Assembly (NCBI GenBank): GCA_030145195.1
Contig: JAQYVY010000024.1
Coordinates: 1 to 55,286, forward strand
DNA length: 55,286 nt
From: Desulfuromonadales bacterium
GTDB lineage: Bacteria; Desulfobacterota; Desulfuromonadia; Desulfuromonadales; BM103
Direction of reading: 5' to 3'
Positions 8,664 through 16,797 of this stretch are shown piece after piece. The number at the start of each line of letters is the position of its first letter. Positions within the stretch are counted from its first letter, which is position 1. A program made the position numbers and the translations under genes. Under the pieces are notes generated by a model that searched no databases, was not told the DNA's origin, and was given only the letters and a program-made list of their open reading frames with translations.

Positions 8664-8705
8664 AACCAACCTAGACCCACAACGAGCGGACCTAGGTTGG
8701 TTTTT
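8664..8705 (+). terminator. Intrinsic terminator after the ANTAR gene
   Basis: CCAACCTAG (8666-8674) pairs with CTAGGTTGG (8692-8700), extendable to 11 bp, followed by a T-run from 8701. Confidence 0.8.
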
Positions 8706-8815
8706 AAACAAGCAGTCTTTACCACGGTTTAAAGTCAATAACCTCTAGGTTTTCACCTCCCCGCGAATTTTCCCTCCTCGTTTGGTATCTTTTGTGGGGA
8801 GAATCGTGTATTCTT

Positions 8816-8847
8816 AAAAGATGAATGTGCACCCCTGATCTTTTTTT
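8816..8847 (+). terminator. Weak AU-rich hairpin with T-run in the spacer
   Basis: AAAAGAT (8816-8822) pairs with ATCTTTT (8838-8844) around a 15-nt loop, followed by T. It lies in the 427-bp spacer between the ANTAR and zinc-ribbon genes. Could be an upstream leader element or chance. Confidence 0.25.
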
Positions 8848-8950
8848 AAGCCACCACTACCCTTCACATCGTACAGCAATACCGTTACGGTATGAAGAGA
8901 CCCGTAGGTCGTGCCGGGTTTTCCAAACACGTCAATTGTCAAGTGTGTCC

Positions 8951-8981
8951 AATTGCTTCCAGCAATTTTGCTGGTTTTTTT
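8951..8981 (+). promoter_or_regulatory. Attenuator-like leader: overlapping antiterminator and terminator hairpins
   Basis: A terminator-shaped hairpin, CCAGCA (8959-8964) with TGCTGG (8969-8974), is followed by seven T and ends about 40 nt before the zinc-ribbon start. An alternative hairpin, AATTGCT (8951-8957) with AGCAATT (8961-8967), shares 8961-8964 with it, so the two exclude each other. This is the layout of transcription attenuation. Control by the ANTAR protein next door is inference. I did not find the paired AxxGxx hexaloops expected of a classical ANTAR target. Confidence 0.45.
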
Positions 8982-9019
8982 GAACACGTATTGGCTGGTT
9001 CCAGAAAGGGAGTACCGCT

Positions 9020-9424
9020 ATGCAAAGCACCACACTTTCGGCCGGTGATCCGATCGAAGCTCGCTGCACCAAGTGCCGCAAGAACACCAACCACATCATT
9101 GTGGCCATGACCGAAGAAGGCCCAGCCAAGGTCCAGTGCAATACCTGTAGTGGTCAGCACAAATATCGGCCGCCCACGGCGCCCAAAAAGCCCGCAGTTC
9201 GGCGAACAGTCGACCCGAAAATCGCCGAGCAAAAAGAATGGGCAGAATTGCGCCCCAGCATGAATGAAAAACAGGCGACCGATTACTCTATGACAGCAGC
9301 GTTCAAGACCGGAGCTCTGATGAACCACCCTCTTTTCGGTTTAGGCCTTGTGCAATCCTTAATTGGGCCCAGAAAGATCAAGGTCCTCTTTGAGGATGGC
9401 AAGAAAACAATGCGCTGTAAATAA
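9020..9424 (+). CDS. Small zinc-ribbon protein
   Basis: A 134-residue protein. The N-terminus holds two CxxC pairs (ARCTKCRK and VQCNTCSG), about 20 residues apart, a probable zinc ribbon. A Lys/Pro-rich linker follows. The C-terminal part (residues about 95-132: HPLFGLGLV, then KIKVLFEDGKKTMRC) has the H-x-x-FGxGxV plus K-V-x-F-x-D-G-x-K pattern of small SH3-like barrels found at the ends of helicases and in nucleic-acid-binding proteins. I infer nucleic acid binding. Function is unknown. It starts at an ATG with a GGGAG site (9008-9012). The leader carries a possible attenuator and the ANTAR regulator gene is immediately upstream. Confidence 0.75.
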   Translation: MQSTTLSAGDPIEARCTKCRKNTNHIIVAMTEEGPAKVQCNTCSGQHKYRPPTAPKKPAVRRTVDPKIAEQKEWAELRPSMNEKQATDYSMTAAFKTGALMNHPLFGLGLVQSLIGPRKIKVLFEDGKKTMRCK

Positions 9425-9439
9425 CCCTACCGCCTCCAC

Positions 9440-9468
9440 GGCTACTCCCAACATTAGCGGGAGTAGCC
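9440..9468 (+). terminator. 10-bp perfect hairpin after the zinc-ribbon gene
   Basis: GGCTACTCCC (9440-9449) and GGGAGTAGCC (9459-9468) with a 9-nt loop. Only a broken T-rich stretch follows, so termination may be partial. Confidence 0.5.
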
Positions 9469-9950
9469 AGGTTTGGTATTTAGTAAAGACACGAGGAACA
9501 GGACTACCAGAGCCTGACGTGCGAGTACAATCCACCCGGAGCACGACTAAAACGGTTCACCATAGGCCATGGCTGCAGGAAGTTAGCGAAGCTTTTGCGT
9601 AACGCGGAGAAGCCAAGAACAGGCAAGCAACCGAAAAGGTGCTCGTCTGTTTTTTTGTTATGTGACCTCCGAAGAGGGGAGAAATCAATTCTAGGGATCA
9701 AAGCGGTGACGGGGAACGGGTCGTCGTTTTCCAGTGACCAGGGGCGCCTTTTCAGCGACGCTTGTCTCTGGAATCAAACTTTTTGTTATCTGCGGTACGG
9801 CAGACGAACTTCAGGGATAAATGACCTGCGTGGCCACAGCTGAAACCCAGCACCGCACTCTGGAAGACTTCTGAAGTCTTGAGAATGCGTCTGGTTTCGC
9901 TGCATTGCACGGCAGGGATCTAACGAAGTGCATAAGCTAACGTTTAAACG
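9469..9950. other. 482-bp stretch without a recognised gene
   Basis: Several short reading frames run through it, but none has a ribosome site plus a plausible protein. It contains a good rho-independent terminator on the plus strand (9619-9656), an AAGACTT/AAGTCTT hairpin near 9864-9880 and a 22-bp palindrome at its right end. A small RNA ending at 9656 is possible (see findings). Confidence 0.5.
9619..9656 (+). terminator. Strong intrinsic terminator with no clear gene upstream
   Basis: A long imperfect stem starting at ACAGGC (9619) and closing at GTCTGT (9650), with a GAAAA loop, followed by TTTTTT. No coding gene ends nearby, so it may end a small RNA or back up the hairpin at 9440. Confidence 0.6.
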
Positions 9951-9956
9951 TTAGCT
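9935..9956. repeat. 22-bp perfect palindrome
   Basis: AGCTAACG, TTTAAA, CGTTAGCT forms a perfect palindrome centred at 9945/9946. It overlaps the stop codon of the 49-aa gene. No T-run follows on either strand, so it is not a standard terminator. It could be a protein binding site or 3' RNA-stabilising stem. Confidence 0.6.
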
Positions 9957-10100
9957 CTCTTCTTCTGGAGGAACCTCAGTGCCCTCCGGGGGTGCCTCGA
10001 CACTGCCTTCCAGTTTGGCTTTTTTCTTTTCTTCTTTTTTAGCTTTCTTGGCGAGCTCTTTCTGGCGCTTTTCATAGCCGTAATTCGGTTTTCTTGCCAT
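9951..10100 (-). CDS. 49-aa highly charged small protein
   Basis: ATG at 10100 to TAA at 9951. The protein starts MARKPNYGYEKRQKELAKK, has a strongly basic/helical middle (Lys, Glu, Ala repeats) and an acidic, Pro-rich tail ending EEES. The ribosome site AAAGGA lies 8 nt upstream of the start. Very small proteins with an N-terminal MARKPNYG/F-type motif are widespread in proteobacteria and uncharacterised, as far as I recall. It precedes a bidirectional terminator shared with the cold shock gene. No function can be assigned. RNA or ribosome association would fit the charge pattern but is only a guess. Confidence 0.7.
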   Translation of the reverse strand: MARKPNYGYEKRQKELAKKAKKEEKKKAKLEGSVEAPPEGTEVPPEEES

Positions 10101-10180
10101 CTAACTATCCTTTCACTAGGTTTTTACTACGGTAAAGCCTGCAAGCAGGCGTCAATTTTCCCGGTCTGACTCCAATTAGA

Positions 10181-10216
10181 AAAAAGAGCCCTACGACAAA
10201 CCGCAGGGCTCTTTTT
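10181..10216. terminator. Bidirectional terminator after the cold shock gene
   Basis: AAAAAGAGCCCT (10181-10192) is exactly complementary to AGGGCTCTTTTT (10205-10216), loop 12 nt. On the minus strand it ends the cold shock transcript. Confidence 0.85.
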
Positions 10217-10237
10217 GTAATATATGCGAAAGTTTAT

Positions 10238-10438
10238 TTAAATTTTGCGCACATTAGACGACTGAGGACCTTTTTGACCCTGAGTGACATCAAAAGTAAC
10301 ACGGTCGCCCTCGGCGAGAGATTTAAAGCCGTCACCTTGAATTTCGGAAAAATGAACGAATACGTCCGGCCCATTATCCTGTTCGATAAAACCAAAGCCC
10401 TTTGCGTCATTAAACCATTTCACTGTACCTTCTGCCAT
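10238..10438 (-). CDS. Cold shock protein, CspA family
   Basis: A 66-residue protein consisting of one cold shock domain. RNP1 (KGFGFI) and RNP2 (VFVHF) are intact, and length and start ([14 protein letters not shown]) are typical. Binds single-stranded RNA/DNA and acts as an RNA chaperone. The ATG at 10438 follows a GGAGAAAG ribosome site. An in-frame start at 10483 would add 15 atypical residues. The mRNA leader is about 80 nt if the TTGACA promoter at 10527-10555 is real. Confidence 0.95.
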   Translation of the reverse strand: MAEGTVKWFNDAKGFGFIEQDNGPDVFVHFSEIQGDGFKSLAEGDRVTFDVTQGQKGPQSSNVRKI

Positions 10439-10496
10439 TTTCTTTCTCCATTGTTCCCGATACGGGAGCATTTCTCTGTGCAAATTTCAACCACCC

Positions 10497-10529
10497 AAAA
10501 AAAAACACACGCCCAATCGGGCCTGTGTT
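10497..10529 (-). terminator. Intrinsic terminator of the PEP/pyruvate-binding gene
   Basis: Read on the minus strand, ACACAGGCCC, loop ATT(G), GGGCGTGTGT is followed by nine T. It ends transcripts coming from 10676. Confidence 0.7.
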
Positions 10530-10555
10530 ATTGATCCAGACTGACACCTTGTCAA
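10527..10555 (-). promoter_or_regulatory. Probable sigma70 promoter for the cold shock gene
   Basis: On the minus strand TTGACA (10555-10550), 17-bp spacer, AATAAC (10532-10527). Predicted transcription begins inside the terminator hairpin of the upstream gene, so that hairpin would not be fully formed in cold shock mRNA. Confidence 0.5.
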
Positions 10556-10675
10556 CCTAGTGAGCAGCAAAAAACTTACACAAACTTTCTTAAGTGGGTT
10601 GTGTTTATCACATCATCGCCCTACAAAGCAAGCACTAAACGCCTGCGAGACAAAAAACCCGCTGAGACGCTTGCC

Positions 10676-13276
10676 TCACCGACTATCGTCCCAGTAGCAG
10701 GCCAGCTGTTGAGTGACAACATCCGCCATCAGCATCAAATTTTGCCGGGAGACGTCGAGGACTTTGACCGTTGGCTTAAAACGGCTACTGCTGGGCATCA
10801 TACCCTCGAGAGCATTGCTGTGCTGGCAAATCCAGTTACTATTGAGCGTACAAGGGAAGGCCTCGGGGAAAAGGGCCAAGTAGAAGATATCCGCCTCGAC
10901 GAGATCCTGGAAGAAGTGTGATCCGAATGAAAGCTCAGGCATCAAACCGCCCTCAGTGAAGGCGACTTCGCCGATGGCCGCCATATTGTTGATCTCAGAG
11001 AATTTCACCGGCACCCCAAGGGAAGGTGTCGACGTTCCCCAGCGGCCAGGCCCGAGCAGAAGAGTCGGCTGGTCCTCTCGTGAGCTGATCCGCTTATTCA
11101 GTCGGCCAATCAGGCGTGCAACCTCATGCTTATCGGAGATTGACAGTTGGGCGTATTGTCTCGGGTCGATCCAGATCACCCTCTTTATCGGCAAGGCCGT
11201 GTTGCCCCCCATGAAGCCTCCTTCCGCACTGAAGAAGATTTTATCCTCAGGAATCTTCTCGGGGAAGCTGATTCGTTTTTTAAGCCCCTTGGTCTGCAAA
11301 GGTCGACACTGCAACAGGTTGAGCTTGATACTGTTGTCTGCGGCCGTATTGACAGTAAACTCTATGTCGACGGGATACTGATAGGCCGTCTCGATAGCCT
11401 TAAGCAGGTCATGCATCATCTTCGGGAAAACCGTCCGGGTCAGGAGATGTTCAAATGTTAACAACCAGAGCTGCTGCGGGGGTCGACCCCGCTCTCGCAG
11501 TCGGTCTATGGCCTCGCGGTCGAGTTCACCATATTGCTCCAGATTGAGATTGATGCCCTCACGGATCACGCGGCTCAACGGAAGCGACTGCAGGCTGTTG
11601 TCAGTAACGTTGATCAGGTCGATATCCTTCTGTGAAAAACGGCGGAGATCTTCATGTCCCTTCAATGGCAGCTTCATCGGTTCATCGAGAGCAACGATCC
11701 GCGGATAATCTCCCTCTACGCGGTCAACCGCCCTGGTGCCAAGGCCAAGGACTAAGCGCAACATACCGGCCTTCGGATCCATATGCTTGTCCCAGACAAA
11801 CGTATTGTACGAAATGCCGACTCCCGCCAACTCAGGAAAGTAGTACTGCTTATGGTAGGAGCCAGAAACCCGCTGGATCAATAACCCCATCTGTTCTACA
11901 TGCCGGTCAAGCCCCCGCTGCTTGCGGTAGGTCAGGGCATCTTCGCTCATGGTACTGGCGAAGATCTTGCGCACGGCCTCTTCAAGCTCGGCGTAGCGCT
12001 CCTCCGGTGAGCCTTGGTTGGCGCAGAAGAAACTGTCGTACTTGCCAGCGAAGGCGTTGCCGAAGCCATCCTCCAGTAGCGAACTCGAGCGGACGATGAT
12101 CGGATACTGTCCGTAATAATCGAGCATACGCTGGAGTTCTTCGCTCAACGTTTCAGGGAAAGCCCCCGTGAGCATCTTTTTCTGAAGTTCAGCTCCGGCC
12201 GAAAAGTACCCCTCGGGGGTTTTCTGAGCCGCGTAAAGCTCCCACCAACCGTTATTGACGATGTAAGAATAATAGACATTCGAACCAACGAAGAAGGAAT
12301 CATGCTGTTCGAGGAGATTGCTCCAGTCGAAGTCTGCCTGCGCTTCCAGGATACGTCGGGCCAGCAGCATGCCGACGGCCTTGCCGCCGATAAAGCCGGT
12401 GCCAATCATCCGGTTCTTGATTCCCAGCAAGTCCTCAAGGGAGAAGTAGCACCATGCAAGGTCAAGAATTTTGCCTTCAAGTCCGATCAGGTGACGGCAG
12501 AGGTGTTGGACCATGAGTTGCTTCTCTTCCGCTGACGCCTCCGATGTATTGAGTTCTTCGGCTTGCAGGAAAAGACGCTGCCAGTGATCCAACTGGCGAT
12601 TGCCGGTCACAGCGTCATGGCGAAGAACGTTTGCCAGCAGCTCAGTCGCCTCGATGCTGTTGGCCAGAGGGATGAAAGTCTCCCCTCGCTGTTGGTGCGG
12701 CAGAAACATGGTCGGCGAGTGGCGCTCCCAAACCTTGATCGGGTGCATGAAATGATCTTCACCACGGCGGTGAAGATCAAGTAGGACTTGGGTGGTCTCG
12801 CGAATGAGTGTAATCGTTTTGTGTGCATGTCGTTCACGCAACAGCGCGAAGTAAGCTACGGTATCAAGGCGGAACAGGTAGGGGCAGGTCACGTGGAAAA
12901 AGTTGGCAATCATGTGATCGGTCGCCCACGCTGAAAGCAGGTCGGAAAGGCAGTCGAACACATAGAAAACGCCAACGCCCTTTTCTGTGGCGATGGCGTG
13001 GATGGCGCAGGCAAAGGTTTCAAACCCCTCGCTCGGGTCGAGTTCATAGGTCTCAACTGACAGCTCCGGGTCGATCAGCGCCGGGTGCTGGCCGAATCGA
13101 AAGTAGACGACCTGCCGACCTGCCGCAAGAGCCTCTCTGACATAAGGCCCGACGAAGTCACGGTAGTCATCGATAGAATCAACCTTCCAAACAACATTAT
13201 CCCCGAGTCGCAAGCCATCTAGAATTTCATCAAGACCCTTGAATCCAGTTGACACCCATCGGTTCTCTTCTGTCAT
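10676..13276 (-). CDS. PEP/pyruvate-binding (PPDK_N-like) protein with degenerate KaiC-like N-terminus
   Basis: An 866-residue protein. Residues about 5-200 look like a KaiC/RadA-type RecA fold (STGFKGLDEILDGLRLGD at the start), but where Walker A should be the sequence reads KVDSIDDYRDF, with no GKT/S, so ATP binding there is unlikely. The middle and C-terminal parts carry a pyruvate-phosphate-dikinase N-terminal type ATP-grasp domain (TGFIGGKAVGM, then YPIIVRSSSLLEDGFGNAFAGKYDSFF). The phospho-histidine swivelling domain and TIM-barrel domain of full PEP synthase/PPDK are not recognisable. So it is not a complete PpsA. Substrate and product are unknown. The ATG at 13276 has an AAGGG site. 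A TTG at 13306 is the alternative. A terminator separates it from gdhA upstream. Confidence 0.75.
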   Translation of the reverse strand: MTEENRWVSTGFKGLDEILDGLRLGDNVVWKVDSIDDYRDFVGPYVREALAAGRQVVYFRFGQHPALIDPELSVETYELDPSEGFETFACAIHAIATEKGVGVFYVFDCLSDLLSAWATDHMIANFFHVTCPYLFRLDTVAYFALLRERHAHKTITLIRETTQVLLDLHRRGEDHFMHPIKVWERHSPTMFLPHQQRGETFIPLANSIEATELLANVLRHDAVTGNRQLDHWQRLFLQAEELNTSEASAEEKQLMVQHLCRHLIGLEGKILDLAWCYFSLEDLLGIKNRMIGTGFIGGKAVGMLLARRILEAQADFDWSNLLEQHDSFFVGSNVYYSYIVNNGWWELYAAQKTPEGYFSAGAELQKKMLTGAFPETLSEELQRMLDYYGQYPIIVRSSSLLEDGFGNAFAGKYDSFFCANQGSPEERYAELEEAVRKIFASTMSEDALTYRKQRGLDRHVEQMGLLIQRVSGSYHKQYYFPELAGVGISYNTFVWDKHMDPKAGMLRLVLGLGTRAVDRVEGDYPRIVALDEPMKLPLKGHEDLRRFSQKDIDLINVTDNSLQSLPLSRVIREGINLNLEQYGELDREAIDRLRERGRPPQQLWLLTFEHLLTRTVFPKMMHDLLKAIETAYQYPVDIEFTVNTAADNSIKLNLLQCRPLQTKGLKKRISFPEKIPEDKIFFSAEGGFMGGNTALPIKRVIWIDPRQYAQLSISDKHEVARLIGRLNKRISSREDQPTLLLGPGRWGTSTPSLGVPVKFSEINNMAAIGEVAFTEGGLMPELSFGSHFFQDLVEADIFYLALFPEAFPCTLNSNWICQHSNALEGMMPSSSRFKPTVKVLDVSRQNLMLMADVVTQQLACYWDDSR

Positions 13277-13308
13277 CGGTCTACCCTTCAATGTTCTCTG
13301 TTGCAATC

Positions 13309-13340
13309 AAAAAAAAGGCCGGGGAACACTGTCCCCGGCC
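13309..13340 (-). terminator. Intrinsic terminator of gdhA
   Basis: GGCCGGGGA/TCCCCGGCC stem (13317-13325 with 13332-13340), followed on the minus strand by eight T. Confidence 0.85.
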
Positions 13341-13359
13341 TGGTGTGACAGTTTGACGA

Positions 13360-14778
<1,419 letters not shown>

Positions 14779-14868
14779 TCAATCAAGAAAATAATATTTT
14801 TGCCTCTTTTTTATACATATTTTCCGCACCCTAGAATGCCAGACACTTTCCGTACCGCGAAAGCTGAT

Positions 14869-14899
14869 TTGACACATGAAGTCACAGGAACCATATGAT
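14869..14899 (+). promoter_or_regulatory. Possible sigma70 promoter for tadA
   Basis: TTGACA (14869-14874) and TATGAT (14894-14899), spacer 19 bp, 45 bp before the GTG start. Confidence 0.4.
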
Positions 14900-14944
14900 A
14901 TGATCAGCGAAACAACTTAACCTGCAGCACCAGCAGAGAGCCCC

Positions 14945-15433
14945 GTGAACCCACCTACAAATCAAAACATCATTTTCATGCAGACAGCTCTGTTGGAAGC
15001 GAACCTAGCCAAAACCCTCGGTGAAGTGCCGATCGGTGCGGTCATTGTTTTTGAAGACGAAATCATTGGCCGTGGCCACAACTTGCGTGAAACCAGCAAT
15101 GACCCGACGACTCACGCCGAGATGGTGGCAATCCGCCAAGCAGCCGAGAAGATTGGCCACTGGCGATTACTCGACACCACCCTCTACGTTACCCTGGAAC
15201 CATGCACCATGTGTATGGGCGCAATCATTCTGGCACGCATCCCTCAACTGGTTTACGGTTGCCGTGATCCACGGGCTGGCGCGGTCGGCTCAATCTACGA
15301 CTTTTCGCAGGACGAGCGCTTTAACCATAAGGTTGAAGTAACAGAAGGTGTCCTCGCAAACGAATGCAGTCAATTGCTCAGCGGGTTTTTTCAGGAATTA
15401 AGGGCTGGAAAAAAATCACAAAAGACATTATAA
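14945..15433 (+). CDS. tadA: tRNA-specific adenosine deaminase TadA
   Basis: 162 residues of the cytidine deaminase-like fold. Zinc ligand His57 and catalytic Glu59 are in THAEM, and Cys87 and Cys90 are in LEPCTMCMGA. The C-terminal ARIPQLVYGCRDPRAGAVGS is diagnostic. TadA converts A34 to inosine in tRNA-Arg(ACG). The start is a GTG at 14945, which keeps the short N-terminal strand before FMQTALLEA. An internal ATG at 14978 would trim the fold. The next element is tRNA-Ser, 25 bp downstream. Confidence 0.95.
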   Translation: MNPPTNQNIIFMQTALLEANLAKTLGEVPIGAVIVFEDEIIGRGHNLRETSNDPTTHAEMVAIRQAAEKIGHWRLLDTTLYVTLEPCTMCMGAIILARIPQLVYGCRDPRAGAVGSIYDFSQDERFNHKVEVTEGVLANECSQLLSGFFQELRAGKKSQKTL

Positions 15434-15434
15434 A

Positions 15435-15456
15435 GGGTGTCCCAAACAGAACACCC
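15435..15456 (+). other. Small hairpin between tadA and tRNA-Ser
   Basis: GGGTGT (15435-15440) and ACACCC (15451-15456) with a 10-nt loop. It starts one base after the tadA stop. Could be a weak terminator or a processing signal. Confidence 0.3.
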
Positions 15457-15458
15457 AC

Positions 15459-15546
15459 GGAGGGGTGTCCGAGCGGCCGAAGGTGACAGACTCGAAATCT
15501 GTTGTGGCGCAAGCCACCGGGAGTTCGAATCTCCCCCCCTCCGCCA
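15459..15546 (+). tRNA. tRNA-Ser(CGA)
   Basis: 88 nt including encoded CCA. The acceptor stem GGAGGGG (15459-15465) pairs with CCCCTCC (15536-15542), discriminator G at 15543, CCA at 15544-15546. The anticodon loop is CTCGAAA between ACAGA and TCTGT, giving anticodon CGA (codon UCG). A long variable arm (TGTGGCGC-AAGCCACC region) and GTTCGAATC T-loop are those of a class II serine tRNA. A terminator follows directly. Confidence 0.95.
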
Positions 15547-15551
15547 TATTG

Positions 15552-15583
15552 CAAAGGCCCGGTCAGAAATGACTGGGCCTTTG
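15552..15583 (+). terminator. Intrinsic terminator of tRNA-Ser
   Basis: A 14-bp stem CAAAGGCCCGGTCA (15552-15565) with one G-T pair and a GAAA tetraloop, closing at 15583, followed by a loose T-rich stretch. Confidence 0.75.
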
Positions 15584-16055
15584 TGCTTTCGCTGTTTTGC
15601 AGGCCTGATAATCCTCTCAAGAACAACAAATGCAACAAGAAGAGCAGAAAAGTTTCATCACGCCAGCGCCGGAGAGGACCTCAAGGGCCTCGGATCCTGC
15701 GCGGGATCAGTAGCCCGTTGCATATCCTGCGACTCCGTCATTAAGTAACACCGTCACCTGGAGCAAATCATGCCCTCCGCCAGGAGCTAAGCTTTTTTGC
15801 TTACTTTTTTAGCGTTGAAAAAAGTACGTCGCCTGGCAGTGCGAGAACTGCCGGTTTTGATCTTTCGGTTCTAGGGGCTGTCCCTGGGGTTAAGGTTGCA
15901 GCATTACATAGTTCAATCCCGGGACAGCCCCGCGAGAAGCCGGGACAGTCCCCTGGTTCCAAAGATATCAACTCAGCAGGCCTTCTGCCTGAATCTGGAC
16001 ATTTAAAGCCGGATTCCCGGTTAAATCATTCGTGGCAATCAGTGCTTTCCCTGTC
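15584..16055. other. 472-bp stretch without a gene, rich in palindromes
   Basis: No convincing coding frame. It holds the inverted repeats described at 15802-15953 and then the promoter of the toxin-antitoxin pair. Confidence 0.5.
15802..15953. repeat. REP-like cluster of inverted repeats
   Basis: Four elements in 150 bp: TACTTTTTT/AAAAAAGTA (15802-15826), GGCAGT/ACTGCC (about 15836-15853), GGGGCTGTCCC (15874-15884) with its inverted copy GGGACAGCCCC (15921-15931), and a further GGGACAGTCCCC (15942-15953). The GGGACAG palindromes resemble REP/RAYT-associated elements common in this group, but no transposase gene is present here. Confidence 0.5.
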
Positions 16056-16094
16056 TTGACATATAGCACCCTGAATAGTACTGTTAACCGTACT
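16056..16094 (+). promoter_or_regulatory. Promoter and operator of the toxin-antitoxin pair
   Basis: Consensus TTGACA at 16056-16061, with TACTGT (16079-16084) 17 bp further as a poor -10. The inverted repeat AGTAC (16077-16081)/GTACT (16090-16094) overlaps the -10, the place where antitoxins usually autorepress. Confidence 0.5.
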
Positions 16095-16119
16095 CTAAAT
16101 GGGTAGAGAGAGGAGTGAT

Positions 16120-16380
16120 ATGAAAACAATTGCGGCAAATGAATTGAAAACAAAAGGTGTCTCGTCGATCGAGAAGGCCCTTGAAGAAGATGCGGAGGCG
16201 ATGATCTCTGTGCGTGGCCAGGAACGTTACGTGGTTATGGACAAGGAAGAGTACAATCGTTTGCGTGTCTGTGAACTTGAAGCAGCTCTTTATGAAACAC
16301 GTCAGCAGATTGCTGTTGGAGAATTTACTGAAGAGAGTGTTGAGGATCATATTTCTCGTATCCGGAAAACGGCAAAATGA
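16120..16380 (+). CDS. Antitoxin, Phd/YefM-like
   Basis: An 86-residue protein starting at the ATG at 16120 behind AGAGAGGAG. The N-terminal half (MKTIAANELKTKGVSSIEKALEE, then MISVRGQERYVVMDKEEYNRL) has the strand-helix pattern of the Phd/YefM/RelB-like DNA-binding dimerisation domain. The C-terminal half is charged and helical, as expected of the toxin-neutralising tail. It overlaps the next gene by 4 bp (ATGA), the typical type II toxin-antitoxin arrangement. It likely binds the dyad at 16077-16094 to repress its own promoter. Confidence 0.8.
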   Translation: MKTIAANELKTKGVSSIEKALEEDAEAMISVRGQERYVVMDKEEYNRLRVCELEAALYETRQQIAVGEFTEESVEDHISRIRKTAK

Positions 16381-16652
16381 GCTACCGTTTAATCTACACG
16401 ACGAGTTATCTGAAACGTGCGACTAAATTTGCCAGGCGGCACCCTGATCTCCTGAACCAGTATGAAAAAACGCTGAAACTTCTGGAGCTAAACCCACTTC
16501 ACCCTTCTTTACGTCTGCACCGCCTAAGTGGTTCCCTGTCTGACCTGCATTCAATCTCAATCAATATCGGCTATCGCATCACGCTCGAATTTCTTGTTGA
16601 AGACGACAAGATTGTTCTGGTGAACGTCGGCAGCCATGATGAGGTGTATTGA
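16377..16652 (+). CDS. RelE/ParE superfamily toxin
   Basis: A 91-residue protein of the size and pattern of RelE/StbE-type toxins: YTTSYLKRATKFARRHPDL at the N-terminus, then NPLHPSLRLHRLSG, the YRITLEF strand and a C-terminal VNVGSHDEVY. RelE relatives with HxDVY-like ends cut mRNA at the ribosome, and ParE relatives poison gyrase. The terminal HDEVY favours the mRNA interferase side. The start codon overlaps the antitoxin stop. No sign of truncation. Activity is inferred from family. Confidence 0.8.
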   Translation: MSYRLIYTTSYLKRATKFARRHPDLLNQYEKTLKLLELNPLHPSLRLHRLSGSLSDLHSISINIGYRITLEFLVEDDKIVLVNVGSHDEVY

Positions 16653-16797
16653 AGCATTAGATAATGGGGGCAAGTCTGCTGTTGGCTTGTGTTGGCGTGA
16701 CGGGTTGTTTAATTTATTCTGAAAGAGGGTTCAATTCCGCGTAGCTTGCTGCGGGGTCGTTCATTTGCATTTGTTGTTTATTTTAAGGAGGGGTGTC

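Noticed and set aside
8850-8990. Classical ANTAR target with two AxxGxx hexaloop stems
   Set aside because: I checked the candidate AxxGxx hexamers in the leader and none is flanked by a stem of three or more pairs.
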